64,000 bases of DNA from NCBI RefSeq assembly GCF_963678635.1, contig NW_026971238.1:1-64000 (forward strand). The letters are read 5' to 3'. The stretch is from Symsagittifera roscoffensis (taxonomy: Eukaryota > Xenacoelomorpha > Acoela > Convolutidae). Made by a program: the position numbers and the translations under genes. Below the pieces are notes generated by a model. That model was given only the letters and a program-made list of their open reading frames with translations, did no database searches and was not told where the DNA came from. Below are positions 23,801 through 38,800 of the stretch, piece by piece (within the stretch, counting starts at the first letter, position 1; every line of letters starts with the position of its first letter).

Positions 23801-26800
23801 CCTTTGTGGTTAAAGAATTAGCAATAACAACTTCAGACTACAGCGATCGACTCATTTTCCTACCTCCAGTGAATTTCAATATACTACCAAAGCTTGAACA
23901 AAAAGCTTACAACTGGTTAACAAATTATTTACACGGTCTCGATTGGGAAAACGGTGATTATCTTTATATAAACTTGAATCAAATACTTCAGAGTTTTGTG
24001 CTGAGAAATCCCGGTGCCGTTTTTTACGCTAAAGGAAAAGAAAAGACAGAATTTTTGGCCAAGTACTTGGACCGAAAGATTGAAAACCTAGATGATTTGG
24101 GCTGTCCTCGGGTTGAAAACTTATATTTTAAAAATTATCCAAGTTGCAATAAACATATTCCACATTACAACTCCAGGAATCATTGTGCCCTGAAGAAAAC
24201 CAAGGTTTTTTATGATTGGTTGAAAAATGAACAACAGCGAGAGATCAGCGAAAGTGGAGACATACCTATCACCAAATTCAATGCTTTGTGCGTGGATGAC
24301 TCCAGAGGGTGATATTAAAATTTCATTAACGAGAATAGAGCGTATTGATTGCAGTGGCCAAATTGTTCAGAGGAAGGAGCAAATAATAATTTCCGAAGAA
24401 GAGTTGTCTACGTTGAAGAAGTTTTTTCCAGTTATTGATCAATTTGTATACTTCCAGAGATTCAAGTTTATCAGAAATGTTAGCCAGCAAGCGAAGAGTA
24501 TATCTTCCCGAACTAGTCTTAGTACCCAAACGTCAGCCAGGAGTTCAGATGGATCTAAACAGCAGTGAATTGCCAGATGAGATTAAGACGATTGTGAAAG
24601 AGGATACTGTGAAGAAAATAATGTACTACAAAAAAACTGCAAATATCCCAGCAAACTTTGTTTTAGAAATGCATGACATAAATGATAGAGATTTCACACG
24701 TTATGAAATTTTTTACTGTTCTCAAAAATAATTTAATTTTTTACAAGCTTCATTCACAGAGAGAAAAAGTCTAACACAGTCTGTAGAATAAATAGTTTCT
24801 CAAATGTCAGAAGCAACAACAGCAGTAGATGAACCTGACGCAACATTAGTAACAGAGTTTGTTTATAACGAGACAAACAGTGAAAAAAAATCATGGAAGT
24901 TTTGTAACAATGTAACTTTGCCAAGGTCTGAAGTAGTTTTTGTTGCGCAAATGGTAGTAATTCTAATTTTACTAACTTTCTGCATTCTCAAACTTTCTTT
25001 CACTAAATTAAGTTGCGAAGAAACGTCAGTTTGGTTCTCGATTTTATCAGGCTTGGTTGGTTACGTACTACCAAACCCAAGAATATGAATAAAGTGATTG
25101 ATACTTCGACAAGAACTTTTATGGCGATAGTGGGACCTTCAGGATCCGGGAAAACTGAGTTAATTTTGAAACTTCTGATGGGAAATACTTTTTACCCTAA
25201 ATTTGGAACCGTTCTATATCTTTACAAAGAGATGCAACCTGCATTCTCAGAAAAAGTGTCTTCTCGCGAAGTGAATGTGGAGTTCATGAAATTCGACGAA
25301 TTCAAATCTGTGAGAAAATTAGAAAATGTTCTTCTAGTTTTCGATGATTCATGTGAAGACATCTATAATGACAAGGAATTTGTTAGGTTAGCGACAGCGG
25401 GTAGACATAGAGGGATAGATGTAATATATGTTAAGCATAACTGGTTTCAACAAAGTCGATGGTCGCGTACGATTGATTTTAACACTTCACACATCATTCT
25501 GTTCAAATCGCCTCGCGACGTTCAGCAACTAGATCTTTTAGGAAGACAATTGAATGTATCAAAATTTTTGAGAAACTGTTACGAATTAGCTACCAGAGAC
25601 TCTTTTGGACATCTTCTAATCGACTTGGACCCCCGTACATCAGATTGTTTGAGATATTGTTCAAATATCACACCACCTGGGCCAACAGTTTTTTATTTAC
25701 CCTTATCTGAAGCAGAAATTACTCCAATCACAAATGAAAAAGAAAAACTTATCTATTCTGCGGCATATGGTACAACTGAAACCTGACCAGCTAAGAAGAT
25801 TAATTAGAAAAACTTCAAATCGTGAGATCATAACACTTATTTGTGAATGTTTGCTCAATGTAGTCAATGGAAACGTACCCGTTAAAATCGCAAACATCGA
25901 ACGATTCGAGACAGCATACAAATACTTAATAACTCCAAAAACCAGTGTTGTCAAAAAACGTGCGATTATTTTGAGTAAAGAAGGCTTCCATTTAGTTCGA
26001 CAAATACTTTATTTTTGTTACAAGTACCTCACAACTTAATGATGACTGCTGAAGAATTCATTCTAATTCCGAAACACTTATATGTTAAAGAGCAGCCACA
26101 TGCTGCACGTGTTCTTCATGATAATAATATTAAACATAAAAATGCTCAACTGTCCTATCTTAACCGGCTTAGACCCCAATTACCTCCACAAACTAGTAAG
26201 ACTACTGCAACGAAGGAAACATTTACGGATAATGTTGAGCCCCAACAAGAACAGCTCAAACTGTCAACGGACGATGAAGAAGTACCGGTCGAACGTGTTA
26301 AAGACGAAATACTAGAAGAGAAACACAATAGACAGACCGAAAGCATTTTAGGACAGTTACAAGTTTTAGAAGACAAAAAATTTGTTAGAGCAAAAACCGT
26401 ACTTGAAATCATAGAAAATTCAGAAAGAGTAACCATAAACCGTGACAATGAGGTGATATATGTAGATAAAGTACCAACAGGACTTAAAGCTACAATATTT
26501 TTATACGACATACAACAACCAACGAAAAAATTACACAATCCGGCGTTCATTAACATTTCAACTGCTCTCAACTTGAATGAAAACCTGGTAATAAATCGAA
26601 ATGCCAAACACGCGGTTCAGTCAGCGCCTATTAACGCTCAAGAGAAACGAGAACCCGGACTCTCAAGAACCCGCTCAACGTCGCCCACTTGGCAGGAAAA
26701 AAGTAGTGCAAACCTTAAGAGAAGTAAAAAACAAACGAAAAAGTCTCAGCGGTAATAGAAAAACCCAAAACCAAAAACGTGAAAAAGAGTCAGAAGAAGG

Positions 26801-29800
26801 CTCTGACTCATACGGAACGCCCCATAACAATTCAGATTCTCCAACGTCAGAAAAGACGAAGGCGCAAACGAAACAATGGGAAAATTACCAAGATTGAAGA
26901 AAAATTGTTGAAAACTAAATACAGTGACAAAGGTCCCGCGTTATTTGGTAGTGTGAACAACTTGATAAAAGCAAGCAATTTGTCGCGAAAGAAAGTTAAA
27001 CATTTCCTTCATACTGAACCTGCTTACACGAAATATCGAACTGTGATCCGAAAAACGCCGCGATCAAGGTCATAGTTTACGATATCGACGAAATCTGGTC
27101 ATTAGATCTGGCCTTTGTTGATAAACTTGCCCAGTACAACCATGATGTTAAGTATCTGCTTGTTGCAGTTGACTGCATGTCCCGCTATCTCAGAGTGCAA
27201 CCCTTGAAATCAAAGTATGCTACTACAACAGCAGAAGCGTTCAAACTAATGATAACGACAAAACAACCGGAAAAAGTATGGGTGGACAAGGGCACAGAGT
27301 TTAAAGGGTCCTTCGAAGCATTATGTAAAAAGAAAGGCATAAACACATATAGCACAGAGAGCGAGAAAAAGTCCGCATTCGCTGAGAGAAATATCCGTTC
27401 CTTGAAAAATCTTATTTATAAGTACTTGGAGGATAAATGGACTTACTCATACATTGACAAATTGCAAGATTTTGTCAATGCAATTAATTCGAGAACAAAT
27501 CGTGTCACAAATCTTGCACCAAATAAAGTAACTAAAAAAGATGTTCCTCGCCTGATTTCATTAAGAGCAGAGCAGTCTTTGAAGTTAGTTCGACGTCCAA
27601 AGCTTTATGTTGGTGATTATGTTAGACTTGCCAAAGTAGACATACGTTTTCGCAAGGGTTACAAACAATCGTTCACCGATGAAGTGTTTGAAGTTTTTGA
27701 CATACCAACACGAAATCCCCCAACATACAATTTGATTGATTCTAACAGAGAACCGATTGAGGGAAAATTTTACGAGTCTGAACTAATTCGCGTTCTGGGG
27801 AAGGACAATCATGACTGAGGGCACTTCCGACAGCCTTTTCACCCATAATGTTCCCCCTTCCTTCACAATTACCCTAGTTTCATCTGCATCAATGAACGTT
27901 TTTAAAGATAACACTCTGGCCAACTTCAAAAATCTCCTGAGTGAACAAATAAATTTGCAAGGTGAATGGAGAGTAGCAGTTACAGAAATTACCTTTCCTA
28001 CTCAGATAAACAACGTAACTGACAACAACATTGTGTACTACAAAAAAGATCGGGTTATAGCAAGCATGAAAGTTGAGAAAGACAAGATCTCCAGACCTTA
28101 CCTAGGAGAAACAGCAAAAACAACAAAAGGAGAATATACGAGCATTGATCAAATACTGGACGAGATTCGTCGAAAGACAGAATTAGAGAAATTAGATTAC
28201 GTAATAGATCCAATAACCAAACATCTTTCCTTATGGCTGCATTATTGGGAGGGTATAACTTTTTCAAGCCCGCAAATTCCTAGTCTACTTGGATTCAAAG
28301 GCGTCAGAGATGGAACTGGTTATCATATAGGTTACAAACAAGGAAGCACGAAACATAGCACATTCTCTACCCAAGATCTTATTGCTGACTATCCCGTTGA
28401 TGTATGCGCTGGTACTCAGCTTATGTTTATTTAGCTGGACATAATTCATTATCAAATAGTCGGAGACACAAAAGCACCCCTTTTACGAGTCATTGATACA
28501 AATCGTCGAGTGAAAAACGGTTACGCATGTACAATTGAACCGAATCATCGTAAAGTGTTTAGTAATTTGGATTTTAAAAAACTTTTGGTCAATAATATTT
28601 CCAATATTTCTGTGAACTTGCGCACAGAAACTGGAGGACTTGTTCCTTTCGCTGGAGGGGGAAAAGTTGTTCTGACTTTGAAATTTCAAAAGTTTAGCAA
28701 TTGATCAAAATGGATTCATATTACCACAACCAAGCAAACCTACCACATTTCTCGGGGCATTATAGACAACGAGGCAGTGGCTTCGGTGCATTAGCCTTGG
28801 GAATAGGAAGAGTCGCACTTCCACTGGCTCGAAAATTTGTGATACCCGCGGCAAAAAAAAATCGGAAAAGAACTACTTCTTCAGGCAGCTCCAGAACTGA
28901 TAGAAGTTGCAACAAAAAGAAAAAGTCCTAAGCAGACACTCAAAAGCACCGTTAGAAAAACAATCAAAAAGCAAGTAGGAGGAGGAAGTAGATCTCGGAA
29001 AAGTCATCCGAAAAGAACGACGGCGTTTAAACGAAAAACGAGACGCGTCATTCCCAGAAAACGAACTGCACAGAGAAGTCGCTCCGATTTCTTTACAAGG
29101 GTTAAAAATGATTTCTAATTTAATCCCGAGTGAAGCAACTCACAGCTCCTTGGACTTATTTGAGAAACCGCCTTTGCTTGTCACTTTTGAAAATGCATTC
29201 ACCCAAAAAATTGGACCTTCCTACTCTCCTGATGGTCCTATGCTAGAGTTTGAAGTACTCGGCGACAGAAATAATTTCATCGATCTTCAACGTACTCGTT
29301 TGGAAATAGTTGCACGAATTGTTCGAAGCAATGGAAACGTGCTTCGAACGCATGCTACAGAGGCGGCAAACAGAGATACGCCGTATTTTGTTAACAATCC
29401 TTTATCTTCATTACTTTCTGAGTGTACACTGTCTCTGAATGGTGAAAAAATATCAACTACCAATGCTAATTTTGCCCATAAAAGCTTTATTGAGACCGAG
29501 TTTTCATACGGTAATGATGCCAAGAAAACATGGTTGGCTTGTCAAGGTTATTATTATGAAGAAAATCCATCAGCCGTTGACGGTGCTGGAAGGAGAGCTG
29601 ATGATGTTATGGAGCGTAAAGGTCTCGTTGCGGCCTCGAGCGAGCTGAAGCTATTTGGTAAAATTGCTTGCGACTTTTTGTCGTGTGACAAGCATCTACT
29701 TAGCGGTGTGACAATAAGATTGTCTCTTAGACGTTCTCCTAATGATTTTGTTGTCATATCTGAAGATGCAGCTAAACACTATAAGGTCCAAATAATCGAA

Positions 29801-32800
29801 GCTAACCTCTATGTCAGAAAGATGACTGTGACTGACTATGTTCTCTCATCAATAGAAAAAACTTTGTTGAAGAACCCGGCAATTTACAATTACATCGAAG
29901 TAGTACCAAAAACGTTTCTCGCAACTGCAGGAGTACAAAGCTGGCGACACGAGGATGTTTTTGCAAAAGAACCTGTTCGAAGAATGATAGTAGCAATGAG
30001 CATAAACGAAGCATATTTGGGTACTAATAGAACAAACCCTTTTCATTACCAGAAATTTGGGTTGAATGAGATCATTGTGTACAGAAACGGTCTACCCATT
30101 GCCGGAACTCCCATCTCAACATCAGACAATAAAAGAATTTATTACAATACGCTTGAGGCTCTTGATTTTGTTTTAAACACTAGTCATGGAATCAGTCTCG
30201 CTAATTATGATAATCATTATATTATGGCTTTTGATCTCACGTCTACTCAGGAGGCTTCACACGATTTTATTCATCCTGAATTGACCAATTGCACTATTTC
30301 GCTCGAACTCAAGTTTGACGCAGGTCTCGCTAATAACGTCGAGTTATTGTTTATGGGAGAGCGTGCATCAACAGTTTATGTGCGTTCAGATAGAAAAATT
30401 ACCAAAAACACTCTTATGACCTAAGATAGACATGGATAATCTTCAACTAGTAGAAATTATTAACCGTTGTAAACATTTGAAACATCGCTTTAGAGGTGTT
30501 TTTCCGGCAGATTTGCCATGCTCTTCAGTACTGAAAAACGATAATACATTCATGATTATGAATGCCTCACCATCGGATCAACCTGGAACCCACTGGTTGC
30601 TTTTTGCTCAAGCTGGAGGACAGATATTCTTTGCAGATCCTCTAGGTAAACGATTATGTGATTATCCCCTCGTGTACAAGAATATGCGACGTACAATTCA
30701 CGAGGGAAATCAGCTACTGTTGAAAAAACCAATACAATCAGCTGATTCAGTGTTATGCGGACTTTATTGTATTTATGTTGCTCATGTTATAATTACAAAC
30801 AAATTTCCAATAGGTTTCAAACTTAATGATCATGATTTGATAAGATTTGCCAAACATATGTTATTCTAAATTAATTTATTGATGTTTTTGTAAAATTTAT
30901 AAATTCGTTTTTTTTTTTCAATTCATTCTTATTAACAACAAGGTTTTTTTTCTGCAAGTTTATGTGAACCGCGAAAAGTTTCATATCAAGTCCTTCGAAA
31001 TATTAAGGCATGGCCGTTTGGTTTAAGGGGCAATAGCTAACCCGGCGTTGCTCGTCGCTACGCTCCTCGGGAACGCCTCCCGCTTGTGTAGTAACATTTT
31101 TTTTTTGATATACAAGAGCGAAAGAAAACCAATATTTAAAACTTGAATTTCTTCTCCATGATAAATTTCACAAACAAAGTGTTTGAATCAATTTCCATAC
31201 AACCATACCCACTTAAAATTATGTCAATTATTTTAGAAAACTCAGCAGCGTTTTCACCATTCAAAATATTAGTAAAGCGTTCAATTGTTACGTTAGTAAT
31301 CACGTCAGTTTGAGTTTGAACAGATTTAGTCTGCGAGCCGAAGCAAACTTGAGGCAATCGTCTGCGAACTGGAACACCACTAACATCTAAGTTGTTGATG
31401 GAGTTATAATTCACAGCTATTTTCAGTTTTTCCATCAGAGGGCCAGACAATTCATAGTTGGAGCAACCCAAAATTAAATATTTGAATGTAGAGAGAAGAC
31501 AAGGAACAACGAAGGCTTTTGAAGTCATCTTGTTAAGTAAATCGGTAGACTCTTTCCTAAATTCGACCAGCACATGATAATGTTTTTCGTTGTCAATCGA
31601 ATGGTTGCAAAAATCTAATTTATTCGAATGGGAGGATACTGCAAAATTTGCTTTTGAAGCGAAGCCCGAAAAGTTGGGTTCATGATTCAGGACGAAAAAT
31701 TTGTAATTTTTACGGAACTGTTTGAAATAATCAGGGGATTGCTCATACATTGCTTCAACCATAGCTTTGAAGTTTCAATAGAATAACGAGTTGATAATGT
31801 TACACAACCCGACAGTTATCATCGTTTTCACTTTCGCATTCCTTTTCAGAGCATGAAGATTTTTTAGATTTGCTTCGCTTTTTTTCTAAGTTTTTCAGTC
31901 ACGTCGCAGTTTTTTGCTTTCGTCAACCTTTTGATTTTTGTATAATTGTCCGCCAAGGACTCGAATTCACCAGTTGACAAAGTTATTCCTTGTCGATACT
32001 TGAAAGTTCCCTCTTCGTCTTTTTTGTACAATTTGATAGTTATGTAAGTACCGGTCTGTGCGAATGTTTTTGCACCGACTCTAACTAAACGTTTATCATT
32101 CGAAGATATATCCCTAAAATCATCGAAATAGTCTACATCCGTTTCAAGAGAAGCGTACATTATAAATGAATAACAACCAACTGGTTTTTAGTGTGGAACG
32201 TTGAATAATGACTGATCACAGTATACGAGACAGATCATGCGCTCCCAAAGTAAAAATTTAGGTGATAAAGTTTACGAGCGCCCTAAGCCATATTGATAAG
32301 ACTTAATCACCAAGGATATAATTTCTTTAACGATAAACCTCTTTTTTTATGGGTATTTAGTTACTTTTTCCCCCGGCTATACTCGTTATTTATTGTGACG
32401 GTTATTTTAATGACTGTTATGAATCATGGTAATGAATGTCTAACAGCATAACAATGATTGTCTGGCAAACTATCATGAAAACTTGATTTTGAGTGCTTTC
32501 GCCCGTAGCCACTATAATAAAGCTGTCACATAAATCTAAAAAATCGGGTTTTCACATTCATTCCTAACATGACCACAGGCGTCATGCTTAAAAGAATGAA
32601 TAAAATTTGATAGCCTCGCCTAAAAAGTTATTAGCTTTGACCTAATTGAACTATGCCACCCCTTTCCTGATCTCATTCTCATTAATAAACTTTTCATACT
32701 TTTCATTCTCTCAATTTCATTTCGGTAGTTCAGTCATTTCATTTTAACAAAACTTTAAACCTCTTCAAGTCATGACTAGTCCTTTACAAATAATCTCAGT

Positions 32801-35800
32801 GTCTGATCGAGAAAGAACAATTATCTACCAAACATACACGAGAGAGTCGATTGCAGTCATCCATCAACAGAAAGAGAGAGTCTCTCCGTCTACAGCAAGT
32901 CCGTTCAATGACTTGGCTCCCCGAAAAAACGACGAGAATCAAAACGAGGAATGGACTACAAAAAGTCATATCATGCTACCGAACTACCTCCTTGATCACA
33001 TCGATCTACTTAGACAGAATCGAAAACGAATGTACGAGAGTTGCACTATTCACGAGAGCTATCCGGCATTAGAAAAGACGGAGATAAACGACACAACCTC
33101 GCTCGAGCAGTCTCCAAGAAAAATTCTCTTCGCGTATGACTGCGAGTCAATGCCGTTGTATGAAAATCAGGAGGGATGTATTCGTGACTATGCAGAGCGC
33201 GAAGCGTACTGGGATATTCCGACAGCAATGTCTCCCGAGTCGTTTGTTAGGGGAGCAGTTTCAACTCCAGAACAATCAACTTCCTATTCGGATGCTCGGG
33301 TTTCATCTAGTGCGGAGACAATTGATCTAGTCACCCCAGATCTCATTCAAGGCACTCCTCCAAATGCAGCTTGCTATGCGCCAAAAAAGAGAAAACTACA
33401 GTTTCGAGGTTTCTAATAACTTAAACAAAAAAACTTTCCTTTGTTTCAAATATTATTCCAAGGTTTTATATCTTCATTTTTGTTTGATTTGACTTCTAAG
33501 CTGTTTTAACATTACTGTGTGTATATTTTTTGTCTCAGTTTTTATTTTGCTTAATAGATCAATTAAAGTTTGCCCCGTAAAGTTTTCAGCAAAATCTTAG
33601 AGAAAAACTAGAAAAAAAAATCACAAATCGAGAATAATTTTACGCTAAAATTGTTGTTTGAGAAAGAATGAGAGAGAGAGAGAGAGATAAATACACTTGC
33701 TCAGTAGTGAACCCCATTTGGAATATCCTTTTCGGGATATTGCTTTCTTTTCAAAAGAAAGATAAATATGGAAGGGTCCAACATTTTCTTGTTGGTAGTC
33801 CAACCATATTTATTTGGCTTTTTTATCAAACACTCTCTGTCCTCTCTCTCATCATACTTTGTGCTCGGTGGGGTTAGCCAGGTCTTACGCAAAGTAACAG
33901 AGAGTGTTTTAAGCCATAAATCTGCATTATATTACATTCATATACATGTTTTGGGTGTAAAACGGACAATTTTTTGGTAAAAATGTGAAGAAAAAAAATT
34001 GTTTTTTTTTTTTCGAAAAATTAACATGACCCTTAACCCTGCTCAGAAATTCATGGCAAATTGATTGAGGGTAGTTTCAATGGATTTGGAGAGAAAAAAA
34101 TTTTTTCCCAATTTTTTTTTTTTCAATATTTTCACAAAAATCAGATTTTCTCAAAAAATCACAACGTTTTAAGCGTCTACTCTCATTGATTGGGCTATAA
34201 TTGTTTTTTTTTAATTTCTACGCTTGTCCTAATTACGTATCAGATAGCTCCTAAAAATTTCAAACCACATTCACTTGAATTTAAAACGTGAACGAATAAT
34301 TCAAGCTAAAAATGAAGGAAAAAAGAAGTTAAAAAATTATGTTTTTTAAATTTCGAACTTGACCAGTAGAACTGTGCTCGAGGTCCCACAAAACTTACTG
34401 GTTTTTTTGTTGATAGATTTAAAAGACACTTTTTTAAACATTACTTTTCCTTTTTTTCACAACATAAAAAGTTTGAGGTTTTCCTTTATTTTGAAAAAAA
34501 AAAAATTTCACTTGAAATAACAGAACGGGAGGCGTTCCCGAGGAGCGTAGCGACGAGCAACGCCGGGTTAGCTATTGCCCCTTAAACCAAACGGCCATGC
34601 CTTCAAATTTCGAAGGACATGATATGAAATGTTTCACGGGACACTGAATGACATGAAGGAAACTTTGATTCCGATATCTTTTACACGTTCAAATGACAAT
34701 CTATGCTTATCATGCATCGGTAACTATCAAGGTGTCAAATTTGCAAAATTTTCATTTTTTCAGTTAGCTAGTTTATTTCAACTTAATTAGTTAGTTGAGG
34801 GCTTTACTTTCTGAACACTTTTATCTCATGTTTCTACTTTTTATTATACCTATTTACGCAAATCAAGAAGTGGGCTTGAAATCATTAGGAAATTACTGTT
34901 TCACGGTTAAAATTAGTCAGAAAAAGTTTTAGGCTCTATCTGAATCATTCTAAGCTTTAAATTTTGTAATTTAGTGCTGAAATGTTAATTGAAAGTCTAA
35001 ACCAGTCCCCTAAAAAAAGCCAAAACTTTATCGCTTACCCTTAAAATTAGCAGCAAAAGTTTGAGGCTGTAAATGAATCAGTTTTTAGTATACAAAACCC
35101 CTCCACTTGAGCAGAGTGATGAGACATATAGAGCTTAAAGCTAGAATAAACCCTGTTTTTGGAAAGGAAAGTACTTATTGCCAAGACGGCGAAGTATAAC
35201 TCTCGTTAATGGCTTCTACTTGCCCTTACCAGCAAAGTTTTTTGGTGCTAGTCACTTCTCGCTTTTGCTTTTTCATAACCAGTTCTACTTGAAATTCTCC
35301 TGAATTTTCTTGAAATTTTCCTGAATTACTTCAGTAACTTCAACAAACAATGCCGAACTCTACTTCTATCGCGACACCTGTTCCTTGCCAGCAGTGCGGA
35401 AAAATACTGAGCTCTAAAAGGAACTTGAGAAGACATGAGCAAAAAGTTCACAAGATCCTTCCTCCCCCTCCTCCTCAAACTGTTTGCGATGAGTGTCTCG
35501 AGTCATTCGAGAGTTTGTCGGAAGCCCGAGAGCACGTCGAGCTGGTACATGACATGACTTCGAATAGTCATTGTATCTATTGCCATACAATATTTCTCAC
35601 CGCGGAAAGCTATGGACAACACTTGCTGAAGAAGCACGCATTGCCAGTTTGGGACGGCATTGAGACGACGTCTTCCGCTGCCCCAACGGAAAGCGCGCTC
35701 AGAGGCAAATTGCGTCGATACGATCTCAAAGTTGTTGAAAAAGAAATGGATTTGCTTCAAGTCATGATGCAAAACAAGGAGGAAATAGATGCTCTTATAC

Positions 35801-38800
35801 TGGAAAGGGTCAAAGAGGGTCCGAACAAGGTGCAATTCCACGTGGAAGTGGGAATGATCAAAATTCCCACTGTGCAAGACGGGGACAGTGGAAACTTCGA
35901 AAGGACCATGCTGTTTCTGAACACTAAGACATTGACAGTGTACTTCGAGGGAATAGCTGGGGTTCAATTCTTGGAACTGATTGAACATATGGTCAACCAA
36001 GTCAATTCGTTCTCTTCTCATGGTACCGGATGGATTATTGACAGAATTGAAAAATTGCAAATCAGTTTCGCGGCCTTCTCACCAATAAGAGCAGGATCCT
36101 ACCTCGAGCTACCTGATGCACTCAGCGCAGCATCTACTCTGCTCACAAATATCAACACTTAAGATGATGACCGTTGCTTTCTCTACTGCTTTGTTGCCGC
36201 ATATCACAATGTGAATGAGCCGGCCCTCTACCCCACATCTAGACGGTGGCTGGAGAAAAACAAAGTCTCAACCTACAATCTCGACAAAGAAGGAATTGTG
36301 AAAATCGATGGGGAATACGAAATGCCAATGGGTCTGATGGATATGGACAGATTTGAAAAGTTGAACAATTGTCAAATCAACGTCTTCCGGTAAGCAAATT
36401 CTAATTGCCTTCTAAAAATTTTAAAATTCCTTCAATAATGTTCTTCACCTATTCAAACACCCTTTTTATTTCATTTCAAACCTAGGTATAAAAAATATTT
36501 TTCTGTTCAGGTACAACGATGGCGAATTGTTGCCCATAAGAGTATCGAGCAGATTCACTACTAGCCTGATTGTGGACTTGTTGCTGCTGACAGATGGATC
36601 AAAATATCACTGTGTTGATAAGTGATCTCCAGAAACTGGTCGAGTACGTGCGGCACAAAGTGCACCGATTTCAATCTGAGATTTGTCGCAAATGTTTCCA
36701 CACATGCGCTTCATTCGAAACTCTGAGAAGACATCAAGAACTGTGCTACCAAGACGAAGATGTCGTCATAACAATGCCCAAGCCGGGAAAAGATGACCAC
36801 AAGTTCAAAAACTTAACAGCTCGTTGGTACGTACCCAGAGTAATCTACTTTGATTTGGAGTCACTGCTCTTACCAGTATACGGACCGCAACCTGATCCGC
36901 AAAAATCTAGCACGCAAACAATTGAAATCCATCAACCGTGCGGCTACGCGTTAGCAGTAATCGAATTTGGGAAAAAAGACCTGTTAAAGTTTGAGCTTAA
37001 AAGAGGACCGAATGTGATGGAAGAGCTAATTAGCTCCCTTGAATCGTTAGCGAGACAAATTTACGTAGAAAAAAGGAAATATTACACTTTCACTGGTATA
37101 ACAGACCAGGAACGGGAAGATGCTACAATTTGTTGGATATGCGAGAATGATTTTTCCGACAATGATCAAGTGGTACTTGATCATTGCCATTACACCAACA
37201 AGTTTCTGGGTTGGGCACACAATGAGTGTAACGTTAATAGAAAAACAACAAATTACATTCCAGTGGTAGCTCATAATTTGTCAAATTATGATTTACACTT
37301 TATAATCAAAGCGCTGGCAAAAAGCGATTCGGAAAACACTTTTTCCGTAATACCCGCATCTGAAGAAAAATATATATCCTTGACAATCTCAGTCTACATA
37401 AAAACGTACACGGACAAAAACGGAAAAATCAAAAACTCTACGAAAATCTGAGATTCATCGATTCGTATAGGTTCATGCTAGCATCGTTGGCAAAACTTGT
37501 CGATAATTTGCCCAACGAAAAGTTTTTTCTGCTGGAGAACTATTTTGAAAAACTCGGCCACTCACGTGAAAAAATCAGTCTGTTGAAACAGAAAGGGCAT
37601 TACCCCTACTCATACTTCAACTCATTCGAAAAATTCCGAGAAACTCGCCTTCCCCCACGAGCAATGTGGAAAAATAGTCTAACAGGAGGGGATGTGAGTG
37701 TTTCAAGAAGCGAGTACAATCATGCCCTTAAAGTTTTCACCGAACTGAAGTGTGGCTCACTTGGTGATTACCACGACTTGTACTTGACTACAGATGTGCT
37801 ATTGCTTGGTTCCGTTTTCGAAGCTTTTCGTGAAGTTTGCTATCAAACATACGGGCTGGATTGCGCCTGTTACTTCACGGCAAGTAACCTTTCCGGGGAC
37901 GCCTTTCTAAAAGTTTGTAAGCCCGAACTGAAACTCTTAACGGACCGTGAACACCTAGACCTTGTGCAGCGAATGATACGAGGAGGCATGTCGTCGGTTT
38001 ACGCGCGCCGATTTTACAAAGCAAACAATAAATACCTCGACGATTTTTCGCCCTCAGAACCATCAAGCTACATCCTCAATATTGATGCAAACAATTTGTA
38101 CGGGGGGATAATGAAACACTGCCCTTTGCCCTTAAACGATTTTTCAATAGTTGAAAAAAGTCTGGCAGACATACTGCTCACCAGCGAAACCTCAGAGTGG
38201 GGTTATATAGTTGAAGTCAATTTAACCATACCCGAAGAGCTTCACGACTTCTTTGCTGATTACCCCCTTGCCCCCTCTCGTGAAGTAGTGGACATCGGTG
38301 CAATGAGCAACGAGCAAGTCGACATGTTGGGAAAATTGGGAATCACCACACTGCCCAAAGTGCCAAAGCTTCTACAGACCTTGCATCCTAAAGAAGGTTA
38401 TGTTTTGCACTACCTTACCCTAAAATTGTACCATGAGCTGGGAATGAAAATAACTCACCTCGGAAAAGTTCTTCAGTTCCGCCAAAGTCACTGGATGGCA
38501 CCCTTTGTCGACCTCAACACCCGCCTACGAAAAGCCGCGGTAAATAAATTCCAGGAGAACTTCTACAAGCTAATTGTTAATTCAGCTTTCGGTAAGACAA
38601 TGGAGTCTAAGTTAGGAAGAAAGAAGCTGGAGATTGTAAGGAATGAGAGAGAACTTTTACAAAAAACAGCTCTGAGCACAATGAAAAGCTTTCAAATCAT
38701 TGACGATCAATTAGCCACAATTAGCTTTTCAGTAACAAAATTATTGTGGGATAAACCTATGATAGTTGGTGCGACCATCCTAGACCTCGCCAAGCGTTTC

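Noticed and set aside
26601-26897. 98-codon basic frame as an independent gene
   Set aside because: It has an ATG but is low-complexity and overlaps both the preceding protein's C-terminus and the integrase start; more likely a frame-shifted tail than a separate gene.
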